A stretch of DNA of 64,000 bases from Candidatus Accumulibacter conexus (GCA_017592775.1 JAGFNJ010000021.1:1-64000), one strand, 5' to 3'. Positions 16,613 to 26,605 are shown, counted from the stretch's first letter. The notes: a model not told the origin generated them from the sequence alone. Translations and numbers: made by a program.

Positions 16613-19600
16613 TTACTCCCGGTGATCGGTTCCGGGGCCAAAAAGCCCCACATGGGCAGCAAAGATTTCCCGCCAGCACCCCTGGTCCTTCGGAAAGCGC
16701 ACGACATAGTGGCCGGCGGCCTCGAGGGCGCGGGTGATGGCCGCGTCCCGTTCGTGTTGCGCCGGCTCGTCGTGGTGCGGACCATCGACATAGATGGCGG
16801 CCTTCCAGTCGGCGTAGAAGAAATCGGCGCAGGTGTTGCAGGCGGGGATGCGCTCCTGCCCACGATCCGGAGGCCGGTAGCCATGGGCATCGACGTGGGC
16901 CAGCCAGGCCTGTTCGAGGCTGCTGCCGGAAATGCGCGACAGTTCCCCAGCCTGCTGTGCCGGTGTACGGCCGAAACTGCCGGTGGTGCCGCGGGCGCGG
17001 GTCAGGCGGCAGAGGATGTCGAGCGCCCTGCCCTGGTTCCCGGCGTCCTGGCGGTCGATGACCGTGTGGTCGGGCTGGTTGTAGTAGGACAGCAGGCACT
17101 TGTAGCAGCCAGCCTCGCAGAGGGGGCTGCCGGATTCGTCGACCTCCTGCGCCAGAGTCGCCCGGTCCCAGATTCCGTTGGCAGGCCGACGGAAATGCAT
17201 GATGCGCAACGCCTCGTCGGCAACGCGGGCAAGCGCCTCCGGCTCGGTGGCGAGGCGGGTCAGTACGCCGGCCCCGCCTTCGGCCGACTCATAGAACAGG
17301 ATCGCCTGGCGGTTGTCGCGGCCGGGCAGTGGTTCGGCCATCAGCTCGCTTTCCTCGAGCTGGTAGACCGCCTCGATGCCGCGCTTCAGGGCGTACTGCA
17401 GTGTGGCCATGGTCGCTTCTTCGAGGGTTTCCGGCGGGCGCGCGATCAGCACGTTGCGGCGGTCTTCGACATAGGGAACGATGCGCTGCGGCGGCGTGCG
17501 GTCGGGCGGCGCGTCGGCGTCCGGCTCGCCGCTCTCGTCCGTCCCGCCGACCCAGTGGCCCGTGACCGGGTTGATCATGAAGCCGAGGATGGTCTTTTCC
17601 TTGCGCCGGCGCCAGCCGAAGTTCATCCGCCAGACGGTGGCGGCGGCGCCGTATTGCAGCGTCAGCACCGTGCCCTCGCCGTCGGCGAACGCCGTGTCGC
17701 TGCGCTGCAACTGGCCGTCCGCCTCGGCGAACTGGATCGTCGTCTGCATTTCGTAGCCCTGGCGGGTGCGCTCCTCCTCGTTGGCGGTGATGCGCTCGGC
17801 GCGGCGGGTCGAGACGTTCTCGATGCGGTAGAGGTTCTGCACCGCCCTGGCGTCGGCCAGCGGCGCGTCGCAGGAAACACAGCGGTCGGCTTCGCGCTGG
17901 GTGCGGAAATGACCATAACCGCAGGCCGGGCAGAGCCGCGCGACCTCGGTCGGCAGGACGGCGCCCTGCTTGACCTGGTCGTCACCCGACACCGCCAACA
18001 TGGCGCGGACGACACGGTACTGGCTGCCCTCGTGGTAGATCAGGCTGTACGGGCCGAACTCGCTCAGGGCGAGGAAGCGCGGGCGGCTGAGGAAGTTTTC
18101 GCGGCCGATCTTGCCCTTGCGCGCCGGAATGTAGGCCATCAGCGGCAGGCGCGGGAAGTTGTAGCCAGGCAGGAAGCCCTGGCTGGCAAGGTAGCGGTAG
18201 GTATAGAAGTCCGAGTTGGCGCTGCCTGATTCCTGCAGCAGCAGCGATTGCTGGCGGAAGGCTTCGTCGTGGCGCTGCTTGGCGTCGCGCCGGTCGCGCT
18301 CGCTGGCAGCCGGGTTGTTCATGACCCGCTGGTTGATTTCCATCTGCCGCCTGGTGGCGGCAAAGAGGCCGCGCCAGCGGTTCAATGCGTTGTCGAAGGA
18401 GGCAAAGGCGGTGGCGAAGACGCGCGCGGGGAACTGCTCGTCGTACCAGGGTGCGCTTTGCGGCGTGAGTTCGCCGGCGAGCATGCCGAGGATGCGCAGG
18501 CCACGTTCGTGCGCCCGGCGCTGCGGCGCGTCGGCGTCGAGCCCGTCGCGCAGGTGCTGCGCCAGCGGGGCGTCCTCGCTGTTCATGTCGAGCAGGCCGC
18601 GGATGCTGCTGTCGAGCTTGACGCCGGTTTCGGCGAGCCAGACGGCATGCAGGTGGCTCTGGATCAGTTCGCGGTTGGCGAGGTCGAGGGTCGGCGGATT
18701 GACCTGGCCATGGACCATGCGCACCGGTTCGCGGAAGAAATACTGGTCGTGCGGCGATTGGGCGGCGCAGTAGGTGATGACCAGCGCCGGTTGACCCGCC
18801 CGCCCGGCCCGGCCGCTGCGCTGCGCGTAGTTGGCCGGCGTCGGCGGCACATTGCGCAGGTAGACGGTGTTCAGCGACGCGATGTCGACGCCGAGTTCCA
18901 TCGTCGGCGAACAGAACAGCACGGGCAGCCATTCGAGCGGCTTGCCGGTCTGCTCGAGCCAGTCGTCGCGGTCCTTGCGCGTGAAGCGGAAGCGCGCCTC
19001 GCGTTCGAGGCGGTCGTCCTGCTCGACCTGCGCCGTATGCTCGCGCGCCTCGAAGTCGAACAGTCGGTGCACCGGGTTGGCGAGCAGCGCGGCGACATTG
19101 CCGTAGAGGCCGCGGAAGAACGGGTTGTCGTCGGCGCCCCGGTTGCTCTGGCCACCGGCCGCCCGCCAGACGATGCCGCTGCCGTTGAGCTGGTAGCCGG
19201 TCATGCCGAACTCGGTTTCTTCGGCAACCACCAGGCCGTAGGTCCTGGCCGCCCTGAGCAGCGCCGTGACGATTTCCTGGTAGTGCTCGTCCCTGATCCG
19301 GGCGGCATGGGGATTGTCGGTGCCGTTGTCTTCGCTCCAGGTGCCCGGCTGCTTGAGCAGGCGGCCAAGCTTGGAGCGGGCGCTGCCGGACACCAGGTAC
19401 TCGACGTTGCGGCGATCCTCGTCGCGCGGCTTGCCGACGGTAATGAACCAGTTGGCCGCGACTGGCACCTCGTCCTCGCTGAAGCCCCAGGGTTCGCGCA
19501 GGTTGGCGTAGCTGGCGGTCTTCAGGCGGTCGAGCTCGGCGCGGTCGAGGTAGCGGGTGGCGAGGCAGAGCCCTTGGCGCATGGCTTCGAAGACGTTCTC

Positions 19601-21925
19601 GAGAACCCGCTGGCGCACTGCCGGCGACGCCGCCTGCAGGATCAGCGGGGCTTCCTGCCACATGTCCGGCGCGGCGGCGAGTTCTTCGATGTCGCGGTAC
19701 GCGATAAGCACCAGTCCCAACTGTTCGAGGTTCGGATTGTTGAAGCGCCAGCCGCGGCGCAGGTCGTAATGGATCCGGTAGCCGAGGATGCTGCGCAGCG
19801 TGTCGTGCACCTGGCGCCGCGCATTGCCGCGCACCTCGGGGTCCTGCATGTACTCGGCGCGAACGCCGGGGTCGTCACGGTCGAAGCCGAGCGCCGAGAA
19901 CACCGCGCCGGCAATGGCGCTCTCGTCGATTTCGCCAGCCGGGCTGCCGTGCACCGCAGCCAGCAGTGCGGCCCGCTGCAGCAGGATCTGCAGGAAGTCG
20001 TTGAAGTGGCCGACCTGGAGCGCCGCGTCCTGCCGGTTGTCGGAGAAGCCGAGAACCTTCCTGGCTTCCGGGCTCAACCGGGCGTCCTGCTCGTAGAGGT
20101 AGCGCAGCGAGGCGAGCGTGAGCATGGTCGTCGCCGAGCTGCGCCCCTCGCCGGAGAGACCGGCGAGGCGCAGGTAATCCCGGCCCGCGGTGTTGTGCAC
20201 GACGCCGCAGTTCAGGCAGAAGGCGAAGCTGCCCGGGATGTACCAACCGGGAACGCCCGCGTCATCTGGCGCACCCTCGCGGCCGAGCCGGACGTGGACC
20301 GGCTGCCGGCGGCGATGGGTCGATTTCAGCCGATGGTTGTCACCGGAGCGCTCCAGCCACGATTCCGGATAGCGCTCGAGCGCATCCTCCCAGATCCCGG
20401 AGGTGTCGGGCATGAAGAAGCCGTTGTGGACCTCCTCGTCTTCGTGCGCGCGGTCTTCGAGGTTGCGCGGGGTGAACTGGCGGCCGGCGGCGGTGTTTTC
20501 GTCCCAGACCGGAAGGTATTCCTGGCCGCAATCCCGGCAGAAATGGACCGAATACAGCCTGCGCGCCCGGTCGCCGGGAACATACTGGCTGCCGTCGAGC
20601 GTCAGGAACCGCTTGCCGGGCGCTTCCAGCGTCGTGAACACCTTGCCTCCACCGGAAATGAACTGGTGCAGCTTGAAGGCAAACAGGCTGCGTCCCCCGT
20701 CCTCAGGCGGCTTGTCGGTGGTGTGGTAGGCGAGCAGCAGGAAATCGGCAAGGATTCTTTTCGCCGCTGCTTCCGCCATGCCGGCATCGGCTGCGAGGCG
20801 GGCGCCTGCCGCCTCGAGGGTCATCGGCCGCGCCCGGCGCCACTTGCCCTCCTCCCGCGTCAGGCCGAGGGTGAGTTCGGTCCACACGGCCAGCGGATGT
20901 TTCGCCAACTCGGCGAAAGCAGGGTTCTCGGGCAGACCCGCCCCGATGACCACAGCCAGGGGCTCGCGGATATGTTCGACGAGGATCTGTTCGGGGGTGA
21001 TGCGCTGCAGTGTTTCGGTGATCACATGCGCGGGCGAGATCGCGGTGCCGAACAGCCGCGTGGCGACTTCCGCAACGACCGCACTGCGATCGGCTGCCGT
21101 GCCTTCCGTCGCCATCGTTGCCGAGGTACCGATGCACTGCAGCCGATCGGCCAGCGCCTCGCGAACGCGTCGCACCAGTAGCGCCACGTCGGCACCCTGA
21201 CGTCCGCGGTAGGTGTGCAACTCGTCGAGCACCAGGAAGCGCAGGCCTCTGGCGTTGCGGATGACGGCCTTGTCCTTGTCGTCCTGGCGCGTCATCAGGA
21301 GTTCGAGCATCATGAAGTTGGTGAGCAGGATGTCCGGCGGGTGCGTCGCCAGCCGCTGCCGCTCCGCGTCGTCCTCCTGGCCGGTGTAGCGGCCGAAAGT
21401 CACCGGCGGTTGATCGCCGTAGTCACCCAGGAACTTCCCGAGTTCCTCGAGCTGGCTGTTGGCCAGCGCGTTCATCGGATAGATGACGATGGCGCGAGTC
21501 CGCGGAGCGGGTTCCGCGGCCCTCTCCTTGAGGACGGCATCGACGATCGGGATGAAGTAGGCGAGCGATTTGCCCGACCCGGTACCGGTGGTCAGGACGT
21601 AGCTGGCTCCCGTCTGGGCGAAGCTGATCGCCTCTTGCTGGTGCTGGAAGAGTCTCAGCGAGACGCCGGCTGCAGTGAGGCTCTTGCCCCCTCGGAAAAT
21701 CCGCGCACATTCCGGGTGCAGGCTGCCGGCCGCGACCAGTTCCTCGACGGAGTGCCCGGTCTTGAAGTTGGGATTGACCTGGACGAGCGGTGCGGGCCAG
21801 TAGCGCTGCGACTCGTAGGCGGTGGTGACGAAGCGCGCGATGTCCTCTGACCTGATGCGCGTGAAGCTGCGGGTGAACTGGCCGTACTCGCCGACCAGCC
21901 TCTCCCGAAACTCGAAAACGTCCAT
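16613..21925 (-). CDS. Giant DEAD/DEAH helicase-DUF1998 protein with C-terminal nuclease-like domain
   Basis: The product is 1770 residues. Helicase motif I GTGSGKS is at 114-120, motif II DELH at 234-237, and motif VI QRSGRAGR lies further on. Two CxxC pairs (FCRDCG, FCLNCG) and a late CPACG...CVSCD ribbon suggest zinc sites. GCYKCLLSYYNQ is the DUF1998/MZB signature. The last 100 residues (SSLEQAWL, then ADFFYADWKAAIYVDG) resemble a Vsr/DUF559 PD-(D/E)XK nuclease. Length and domains resemble DruE of Druantia, or a fusion of DISARM DrmA and DrmB; which is closer needs a profile search. It is the first gene of the operon, with GGGAGAAGGG upstream. Confidence 0.82.
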   Translation of the reverse strand: MDVFEFRERLVGEYGQFTRSFTRIRSEDIARFVTTAYESQRYWPAPLVQVNPNFKTGHSVEELVAAGSLHPECARIFRGGKSLTAAGVSLRLFQHQQEAISFAQTGASYVLTTGTGSGKSLAYFIPIVDAVLKERAAEPAPRTRAIVIYPMNALANSQLEELGKFLGDYGDQPPVTFGRYTGQEDDAERQRLATHPPDILLTNFMMLELLMTRQDDKDKAVIRNARGLRFLVLDELHTYRGRQGADVALLVRRVREALADRLQCIGTSATMATEGTAADRSAVVAEVATRLFGTAISPAHVITETLQRITPEQILVEHIREPLAVVIGAGLPENPAFAELAKHPLAVWTELTLGLTREEGKWRRARPMTLEAAGARLAADAGMAEAAAKRILADFLLLAYHTTDKPPEDGGRSLFAFKLHQFISGGGKVFTTLEAPGKRFLTLDGSQYVPGDRARRLYSVHFCRDCGQEYLPVWDENTAAGRQFTPRNLEDRAHEDEEVHNGFFMPDTSGIWEDALERYPESWLERSGDNHRLKSTHRRRQPVHVRLGREGAPDDAGVPGWYIPGSFAFCLNCGVVHNTAGRDYLRLAGLSGEGRSSATTMLTLASLRYLYEQDARLSPEARKVLGFSDNRQDAALQVGHFNDFLQILLQRAALLAAVHGSPAGEIDESAIAGAVFSALGFDRDDPGVRAEYMQDPEVRGNARRQVHDTLRSILGYRIHYDLRRGWRFNNPNLEQLGLVLIAYRDIEELAAAPDMWQEAPLILQAASPAVRQRVLENVFEAMRQGLCLATRYLDRAELDRLKTASYANLREPWGFSEDEVPVAANWFITVGKPRDEDRRNVEYLVSGSARSKLGRLLKQPGTWSEDNGTDNPHAARIRDEHYQEIVTALLRAARTYGLVVAEETEFGMTGYQLNGSGIVWRAAGGQSNRGADDNPFFRGLYGNVAALLANPVHRLFDFEAREHTAQVEQDDRLEREARFRFTRKDRDDWLEQTGKPLEWLPVLFCSPTMELGVDIASLNTVYLRNVPPTPANYAQRSGRAGRAGQPALVITYCAAQSPHDQYFFREPVRMVHGQVNPPTLDLANRELIQSHLHAVWLAETGVKLDSSIRGLLDMNSEDAPLAQHLRDGLDADAPQRRAHERGLRILGMLAGELTPQSAPWYDEQFPARVFATAFASFDNALNRWRGLFAATRRQMEINQRVMNNPAASERDRRDAKQRHDEAFRQQSLLLQESGSANSDFYTYRYLASQGFLPGYNFPRLPLMAYIPARKGKIGRENFLSRPRFLALSEFGPYSLIYHEGSQYRVVRAMLAVSGDDQVKQGAVLPTEVARLCPACGYGHFRTQREADRCVSCDAPLADARAVQNLYRIENVSTRRAERITANEEERTRQGYEMQTTIQFAEADGQLQRSDTAFADGEGTVLTLQYGAAATVWRMNFGWRRRKEKTILGFMINPVTGHWVGGTDESGEPDADAPPDRTPPQRIVPYVEDRRNVLIARPPETLEEATMATLQYALKRGIEAVYQLEESELMAEPLPGRDNRQAILFYESAEGGAGVLTRLATEPEALARVADEALRIMHFRRPANGIWDRATLAQEVDESGSPLCEAGCYKCLLSYYNQPDHTVIDRQDAGNQGRALDILCRLTRARGTTGSFGRTPAQQAGELSRISGSSLEQAWLAHVDAHGYRPPDRGQERIPACNTCADFFYADWKAAIYVDGPHHDEPAQHERDAAITRALEAAGHYVVRFPKDQGCWREIFAAHVGLFGPGTDHRE

Positions 21926-22026
21926 GCGTACCCTTCTCCCGGCGATTGCTGCGGCGCTGCGGCAGCGGCCGCAGCGCGAGCACGTAATCTACTTGAGATT
22001 GGGCGTGTGTGCGCGGCCGCGGGCCG

Positions 22027-24324
22027 TCAGCGCGTCAGCGCAATGAACAGCTCCGGTAGCCGCTGCGGCAGCCGTTCGATGCGGTCGATCACCGCGTAGC
22101 GGTGACCGAAGATGTGACCGACGTAATCGTCCGCCTTGGCGTCGAGGCTGATGCAGTAGCTGAAGATCCCTTGCCGGTCAAGCTCGCCGACCGCCTTGCG
22201 CGCGTCCTCGATCAGCAGCCGGTCGTCGGATACGTCGACGTCCGACGGCCGGCCGTCGGTGAGGACCAGCAGCAGCTTCTTCTCCGCCCTGCTCCCCGCG
22301 AGGTAATGCGCCGCGTGCCGCAACGCGGCACCGATGCGCGTCGAATAGCCGGCCTGCATCGCCGCCAGGCGGCGCTTGACGGCGTCGCCCCAGGGCTCGC
22401 TGCTGCCCTTGAGATGCAGGTAGCGGACGTCATGCCGGGTATCCGAATGGAAGCCGGCGATGGCGAACGGGTCGCCGAGCTGGTCGATCGACCAGGCGAG
22501 CAGCGACACCGCCTCCTGGCTGAGTTCGAGCACCGTCTGCTCAGCATTGCCACCGCCGACCTTGTCGGCCAGCGACTCGGAAAGATCGAGGAGCAGCAGG
22601 ACGGCGAGGTTGCGACCGTTGCTGCGGTGGCTCATGTTGATCCGCGGATCGGGCGTGACGCCGCTGCGCAAGTCGATCAGCGAGCGGACGGCGACATCGA
22701 GGTCGAGTTCGCTGCCGTCCTCCTGATGGCGCAGGCGAACCCGTTCCTGCGGCTTGAGGATGTCGAGCAGGCGCTTGAGCCGGCGGGCGAGTGCGGCGTG
22801 CCGGTCGAGCAGCCGGTCGATCAGCGCCGCGTCGCCCGCCGGGTGCAGCGATTCATAGAGGCTCACCCAGTCGGGACGGTAGCTCTGGCTGTGATGGTCC
22901 CACTCCGGGTAATGACGCGGCGGCAGGCGGTCGATTTCGGCGCTGGCGCTCGCCGGACGGTTTTCGGCGAACATCTCCTCGTCGTCGGAGAGTTCGTGGA
23001 AGCGCCAGAGATGGCGGTTGTCGTCGCGGTAGTCGACCAGCGTATCGGTGAAGTACACCTCCGGCAACTGGTCGCTCTGCCGGCGCGTTCGCGCCACGTA
23101 GGCGAGCGCCAGCTCGGCCATCGCCTGGCTGCTCGCCTCGCCATCGGCCAGCGCCCGCCGGAAGCGGGCGACGAATTCGCGCAGGTCACCGTCGGCGTGG
23201 CCGTGTTCGCCATCGAGCAGGGCGCGCGACAGCATGGCCAGGCGATGGCGCAGGCAGGAGAAGCGTTGCGGGTCGCAGGCGCCGGCAACGGGGCGCGGAT
23301 GCAGCGCGCCGAAGATGCGCCGCATGCCCGGGTAGCGGCGGACGACCAGCGTGTCGATGCGGCTGTCCTCGAAGGTCTCGACCGCCAGGCGCTGCATCGG
23401 GCTGAGGTTGTCGGCGAAGAGGGGCGTGCTCCAGCGCCGGTGGCCGGCGATGTGTGCCAGTGCGGCGCGGTAGCGGTCGATGCCGCTGACGCCATGCGCA
23501 TCGTCGAGGACGTCGGGCAGGCGGATGCCAGCCGCGTCGTCGTAGGGCTGCGCGGGCGGTATCGGCGACGCCGGGTTGGCGGCTTCGCTGCCGACGGCGT
23601 ACGGGACGAGCAGCGCCCGCTCGCCCCAGAGGCCCCGCAGATAGAGGTCGAGCAGGCGCTCGTGGTCGACCAGCAGGGTACCGTGCCGTTCGCGCTGGAA
23701 GACGGCGCGGCTGTCGGCCGACTGCAGGCGGAAGTAGTCACGCTGACGTTCGGGGTGGCTGGCGTAGTTGCGCACGCCGTAGTCGACCCAGTTCGTCAGG
23801 CCGACGATGCTCAGGCTGGCGAGCAGCGTCGGCGCCCGGACGAGGAATTCGGGCAGGCAGGGGCTGGCGAAGGTCTTGTGGATGCCGTGGATCGACCCCG
23901 AAGTCTGCTCCATCAGGCGCAGTGTCAGGTCGAGATAGCGCTGCAACTGCCCACCGGCGGCAAGCCGCCGCGACACGGCGGCGAGGCTCTGCAGGAACGG
24001 GGCGATGGCCTTGCCATTCGGCGACTTGTGCAAGCGCTGCAGCGTCGCGACCACCGCCGGCAGGGTCTCTTCGCCGACGCTGCGCGCGACTGCCGGCCAT
24101 TCCTCGAGGAAGGCCAGCAGCGGTTCGGCGCCACGGCCGATGCGTCCGAGGAAGCGGGCGCAGTCGAGGTAGGCGTCGACGCCCGCCGGCGTGAGGACGG
24201 CGATGGCTTCGCGCAGGCAGTCGGCGAAGACGCCGTCGACCTGTGGCAGCCGACAGTCGAGCCGCGCACGGCAGGCGGCCAGACGGTCCGCCGCCAGCGC
24301 CGGGGGAGTCTCGCTGCCGCGCAT
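22027..24324 (-). CDS. cbbO: CbbO, RuBisCO activase subunit with von Willebrand A domain
   Basis: The 765-residue protein ends in a VWA domain with the MIDAS motif DLSES and a LTDGRPSDVDVSDDR segment. CbbO works with the hexameric AAA+ CbbQ as a RuBisCO activase: the VWA domain anchors the complex to form II RuBisCO while CbbQ supplies ATP-driven remodelling that removes inhibitory sugar phosphates. It follows cbbQ by 14 bases, in the order cbbM-cbbQ-cbbO. NorD proteins are close relatives, but the neighbours decide for CbbO. Its 3' end is duplicated as a scar at 2181-2361, across the defence island. Confidence 0.9.
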   Translation of the reverse strand: MRGSETPPALAADRLAACRARLDCRLPQVDGVFADCLREAIAVLTPAGVDAYLDCARFLGRIGRGAEPLLAFLEEWPAVARSVGEETLPAVVATLQRLHKSPNGKAIAPFLQSLAAVSRRLAAGGQLQRYLDLTLRLMEQTSGSIHGIHKTFASPCLPEFLVRAPTLLASLSIVGLTNWVDYGVRNYASHPERQRDYFRLQSADSRAVFQRERHGTLLVDHERLLDLYLRGLWGERALLVPYAVGSEAANPASPIPPAQPYDDAAGIRLPDVLDDAHGVSGIDRYRAALAHIAGHRRWSTPLFADNLSPMQRLAVETFEDSRIDTLVVRRYPGMRRIFGALHPRPVAGACDPQRFSCLRHRLAMLSRALLDGEHGHADGDLREFVARFRRALADGEASSQAMAELALAYVARTRRQSDQLPEVYFTDTLVDYRDDNRHLWRFHELSDDEEMFAENRPASASAEIDRLPPRHYPEWDHHSQSYRPDWVSLYESLHPAGDAALIDRLLDRHAALARRLKRLLDILKPQERVRLRHQEDGSELDLDVAVRSLIDLRSGVTPDPRINMSHRSNGRNLAVLLLLDLSESLADKVGGGNAEQTVLELSQEAVSLLAWSIDQLGDPFAIAGFHSDTRHDVRYLHLKGSSEPWGDAVKRRLAAMQAGYSTRIGAALRHAAHYLAGSRAEKKLLLVLTDGRPSDVDVSDDRLLIEDARKAVGELDRQGIFSYCISLDAKADDYVGHIFGHRYAVIDRIERLPQRLPELFIALTR

Positions 24325-24338
24325 GCCGAGAACCGTCC

Positions 24339-25142
24339 TCAGGCGAAGATGGCGTCGATCGCGTGCTCGAGCGTCTCGCGGATGTCGCGGTCGTCGGTGA
24401 TCGGGCGCACCAACGCCATGCGACAGGCGTCGCCGGCAGCGACCCCGTTCCGGATCAGCGTCGCGGCATAGACGAGCAGGCGCGTCGACACGCCTTCGTC
24501 GAGACCATGCCCCTTGAGGCGGCGCGCGGCAGCGCCGACGGCGACCAGTTGCGTCGCCAACGCGCGATCAATGCCGCTTTCGCTGGCAAGGATCGTCGCT
24601 TCGAGTTCGGCCTCCGGGTAGTCGAAGTCGAAAGCGGCGAAACGCTGCTTGGTCGACTGCTTGAGATCCTTCATCAGGCTCTGGTAGCCGGGGTTGTACG
24701 AGATGACGAGCTGGAAGTCCGCATGCGCGCGCAGCAGTTCGCCCTTCTTGTCGAGCGGCAGCGTCCGCCGGTGGTCGGTCAGCGGATGGATGACGACGGT
24801 CGTATCCTGCCGCGCCTCGACGATCTCGTCGAGGTAGCAGATGGCGCCGATGCGCGCGGCGGTGGTCAGCGGACCGTCGAGCCAACGTGTGCCGCCCGCT
24901 TCGAGGAGGTAGCGACCGACCAGATCCGAGGCGGTCATGTCCTCGTTGCAGGCAACCGTGATCAGCGGCCGGTCAAGCTTCCAGGCCATGTATTCGATGA
25001 AGCGCGACTTGCCGCAGCCCGTCGGCCCCTTCACCATCACCGGCAGCCGGGCGGCGTAGGCCGCGGCATAGAGCGCGACCTCGTTGCCCTGCTGGCGGTA
25101 GAAGGGTTCCTGGCGAACCCGGTACTGCTCGCTGTCGGTCAT
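24339..25142 (-). CDS. cbbQ: CbbQ, AAA+ RuBisCO activase ATPase
   Basis: This 267-residue MoxR-like AAA+ protein has Walker A GPTGCGKS at 39-46 and Walker B ICYLDEIVEA. The length is typical of CbbQ/NorQ. With CbbO it forms the activase that reactivates inhibited RuBisCO. A longer frame reaching to 25538 runs into cbbM and was rejected; MTDSEQYRVRQEP fits known CbbQ N-termini. It lies 83 bases downstream of cbbM and is probably in the same transcript. Confidence 0.92.
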   Translation of the reverse strand: MTDSEQYRVRQEPFYRQQGNEVALYAAAYAARLPVMVKGPTGCGKSRFIEYMAWKLDRPLITVACNEDMTASDLVGRYLLEAGGTRWLDGPLTTAARIGAICYLDEIVEARQDTTVVIHPLTDHRRTLPLDKKGELLRAHADFQLVISYNPGYQSLMKDLKQSTKQRFAAFDFDYPEAELEATILASESGIDRALATQLVAVGAAARRLKGHGLDEGVSTRLLVYAATLIRNGVAAGDACRMALVRPITDDRDIRETLEHAIDAIFA

Positions 25143-25225
25143 TGCCTGCCCCTGCCCTGCCGGCGTCGGGCCGCCGGCGTGCCGTTGTCCGTCATCGGTC
25201 GGCCCGTGACCGCCGGTCGTTGGCC

Positions 25226-26605
25226 TCAGCGATGCACGCCGAGCCGGTCGCGCCAGCCCGGATGCAGCATGTCGGCATCGCCAGGGAAGGATTCGAAGGC
25301 GCGCGCGAACTCGCGGTGCTGACGCGCCCATTCGATCGGGTCGGCGCCGGCCTTCCAGCACTCGTAGGCCTGCCGCAGCGAGACCGCGCCGGCGGCCGGG
25401 CTGTCGATGTGGCCGTACGAGCCGCCACCGGCGGTGTTGATGACGTTGCCGTGACCGAGGTTGGCGAAGAATCCCGGCAGGCGCAGGGCGTTCATGCCGC
25501 CCGAGATGATCGGCGTCGTCGGCTTCATGCCGTACCATTTCTGGTAGTAGGCGGGACCCTGGTACTCGTCGCGTTCGATGATGTAGGCGATCGCCCGGTC
25601 ATCGGCGTCGCCTTCCATCTTGCCGAAGCCCATCGTGCCGACGTGTATTCCCGAGGCCCCCTGCAGTCGCGCCATCTTCGCCAGGACATAGGCGGTGTAG
25701 CCGCGCTTCGAGCTGGGCGAGGTGATGGCGCCATGGCCGGCGCGATGGTAGTGCAGATACTGGTTCGGGTACTGGCGACGGGCGGTGGTGACCATGCCGG
25801 GGCCACCGACATAGCCGTCGACGAGAAACGCCACCTTGTCGGCATCCGGACCGAAAGTCTCGAGGATGTAGTCGGCACGTGCGCACATCTCGTAATGGTC
25901 ATCGGCGGTGATGTTGGCGGAGAAGATCTTGGCCTGCCCGGTTTCGTCCTGCGCCCGCTTCATGGCGTCGTAGACGAGCGGCATGACCTTCTTCATCGGC
26001 GCAAAGACCTGGTTGCCCTGTGGCTCGTCGTTCTTGATGAAGTCGCCACCGAGCCAGAACTGGTAGGCGGCGGCGGCGAATGGCTCCGGGCGCAGGCCAA
26101 GCTTCGGCTTGATGATCGTGCCGGCAATGTAGCCACCGTCGCGGATCGGCCGGCCGAGGATGCGCCAGAGATCGGAGATGTCCTTCGCCGGCCCATCGAA
26201 GAGTTGCAGCGCGCGCTCCGGGACGTAGAAGTCGTAGATCTTGGCGTGCTCGATGTCGCCCATCCCCTGGTTGTTGCCGATGCACAGCGTCAGGAAGGAG
26301 ACGATCATCATGCGACCGTCGGTGACATTGCGGTCGAAGAGTTCGACCGGATAGGCGATCCGCATTTCCTCGCTGGCTTCGTCGATGTGGTAGACGAGCG
26401 CGTCGACGCCACGCGTGAAGTCGTCCGTCGTGCTCACCTCGACGTTGGTACCGGTCGATGATTCGGCGGCAAAGTGCGCGGCTGCCGGCAGGTAATCGTA
26501 GCCCGCCTTCGGCTTCATCTTGTAGGCGACGAGGATGTGCCGGCCACCCTGGATCAGATCCTCTTCCCGGAGGCTGAGGTCGGCGTAACGATTCGATTGG
26601 TCCAT
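25226..26605 (-). CDS. cbbM: Form II ribulose-1,5-bisphosphate carboxylase/oxygenase
   Basis: This 459-residue form II RuBisCO large subunit needs no small subunit. All key residues fall at Rhodospirillum rubrum numbering: K166 (GTIIKPK), carbamylated K191 with D193 and E194 ([12 protein letters not shown]), H287 (HYHRAGHG), loop-6 K329 (GFGKM) and S368 (ISGG). It should be fully active, fixing CO2 on ribulose bisphosphate in the Calvin-Benson cycle. AGGGAGA lies ahead of the start. The low CO2/O2 specificity of this form suits low-oxygen conditions. No LysR-type cbbR gene is adjacent; the divergent neighbour is transketolase. Confidence 0.98.
   Translation of the reverse strand: MDQSNRYADLSLREEDLIQGGRHILVAYKMKPKAGYDYLPAAAHFAAESSTGTNVEVSTTDDFTRGVDALVYHIDEASEEMRIAYPVELFDRNVTDGRMMIVSFLTLCIGNNQGMGDIEHAKIYDFYVPERALQLFDGPAKDISDLWRILGRPIRDGGYIAGTIIKPKLGLRPEPFAAAAYQFWLGGDFIKNDEPQGNQVFAPMKKVMPLVYDAMKRAQDETGQAKIFSANITADDHYEMCARADYILETFGPDADKVAFLVDGYVGGPGMVTTARRQYPNQYLHYHRAGHGAITSPSSKRGYTAYVLAKMARLQGASGIHVGTMGFGKMEGDADDRAIAYIIERDEYQGPAYYQKWYGMKPTTPIISGGMNALRLPGFFANLGHGNVINTAGGGSYGHIDSPAAGAVSLRQAYECWKAGADPIEWARQHREFARAFESFPGDADMLHPGWRDRLGVHR

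Noticed and set aside
14102-18229. A 1375-codon open frame on the plus strand
   Set aside because: It lies antisense to the SNF2 and DUF1998 helicase genes, has biased low-complexity composition (Gly/Ala/Val/Asp) and no family features. Long antisense frames are expected in GC-rich DNA.
18248-21181. A 977-codon plus-strand frame
   Set aside because: It is antisense to the helicase-DUF1998 gene, whose own protein has clear motifs throughout.
22102-24471. A 789-codon plus-strand frame
   Set aside because: It is antisense to cbbO. It was useful only because its pattern recurred near 2281 and exposed the cbbO scar.
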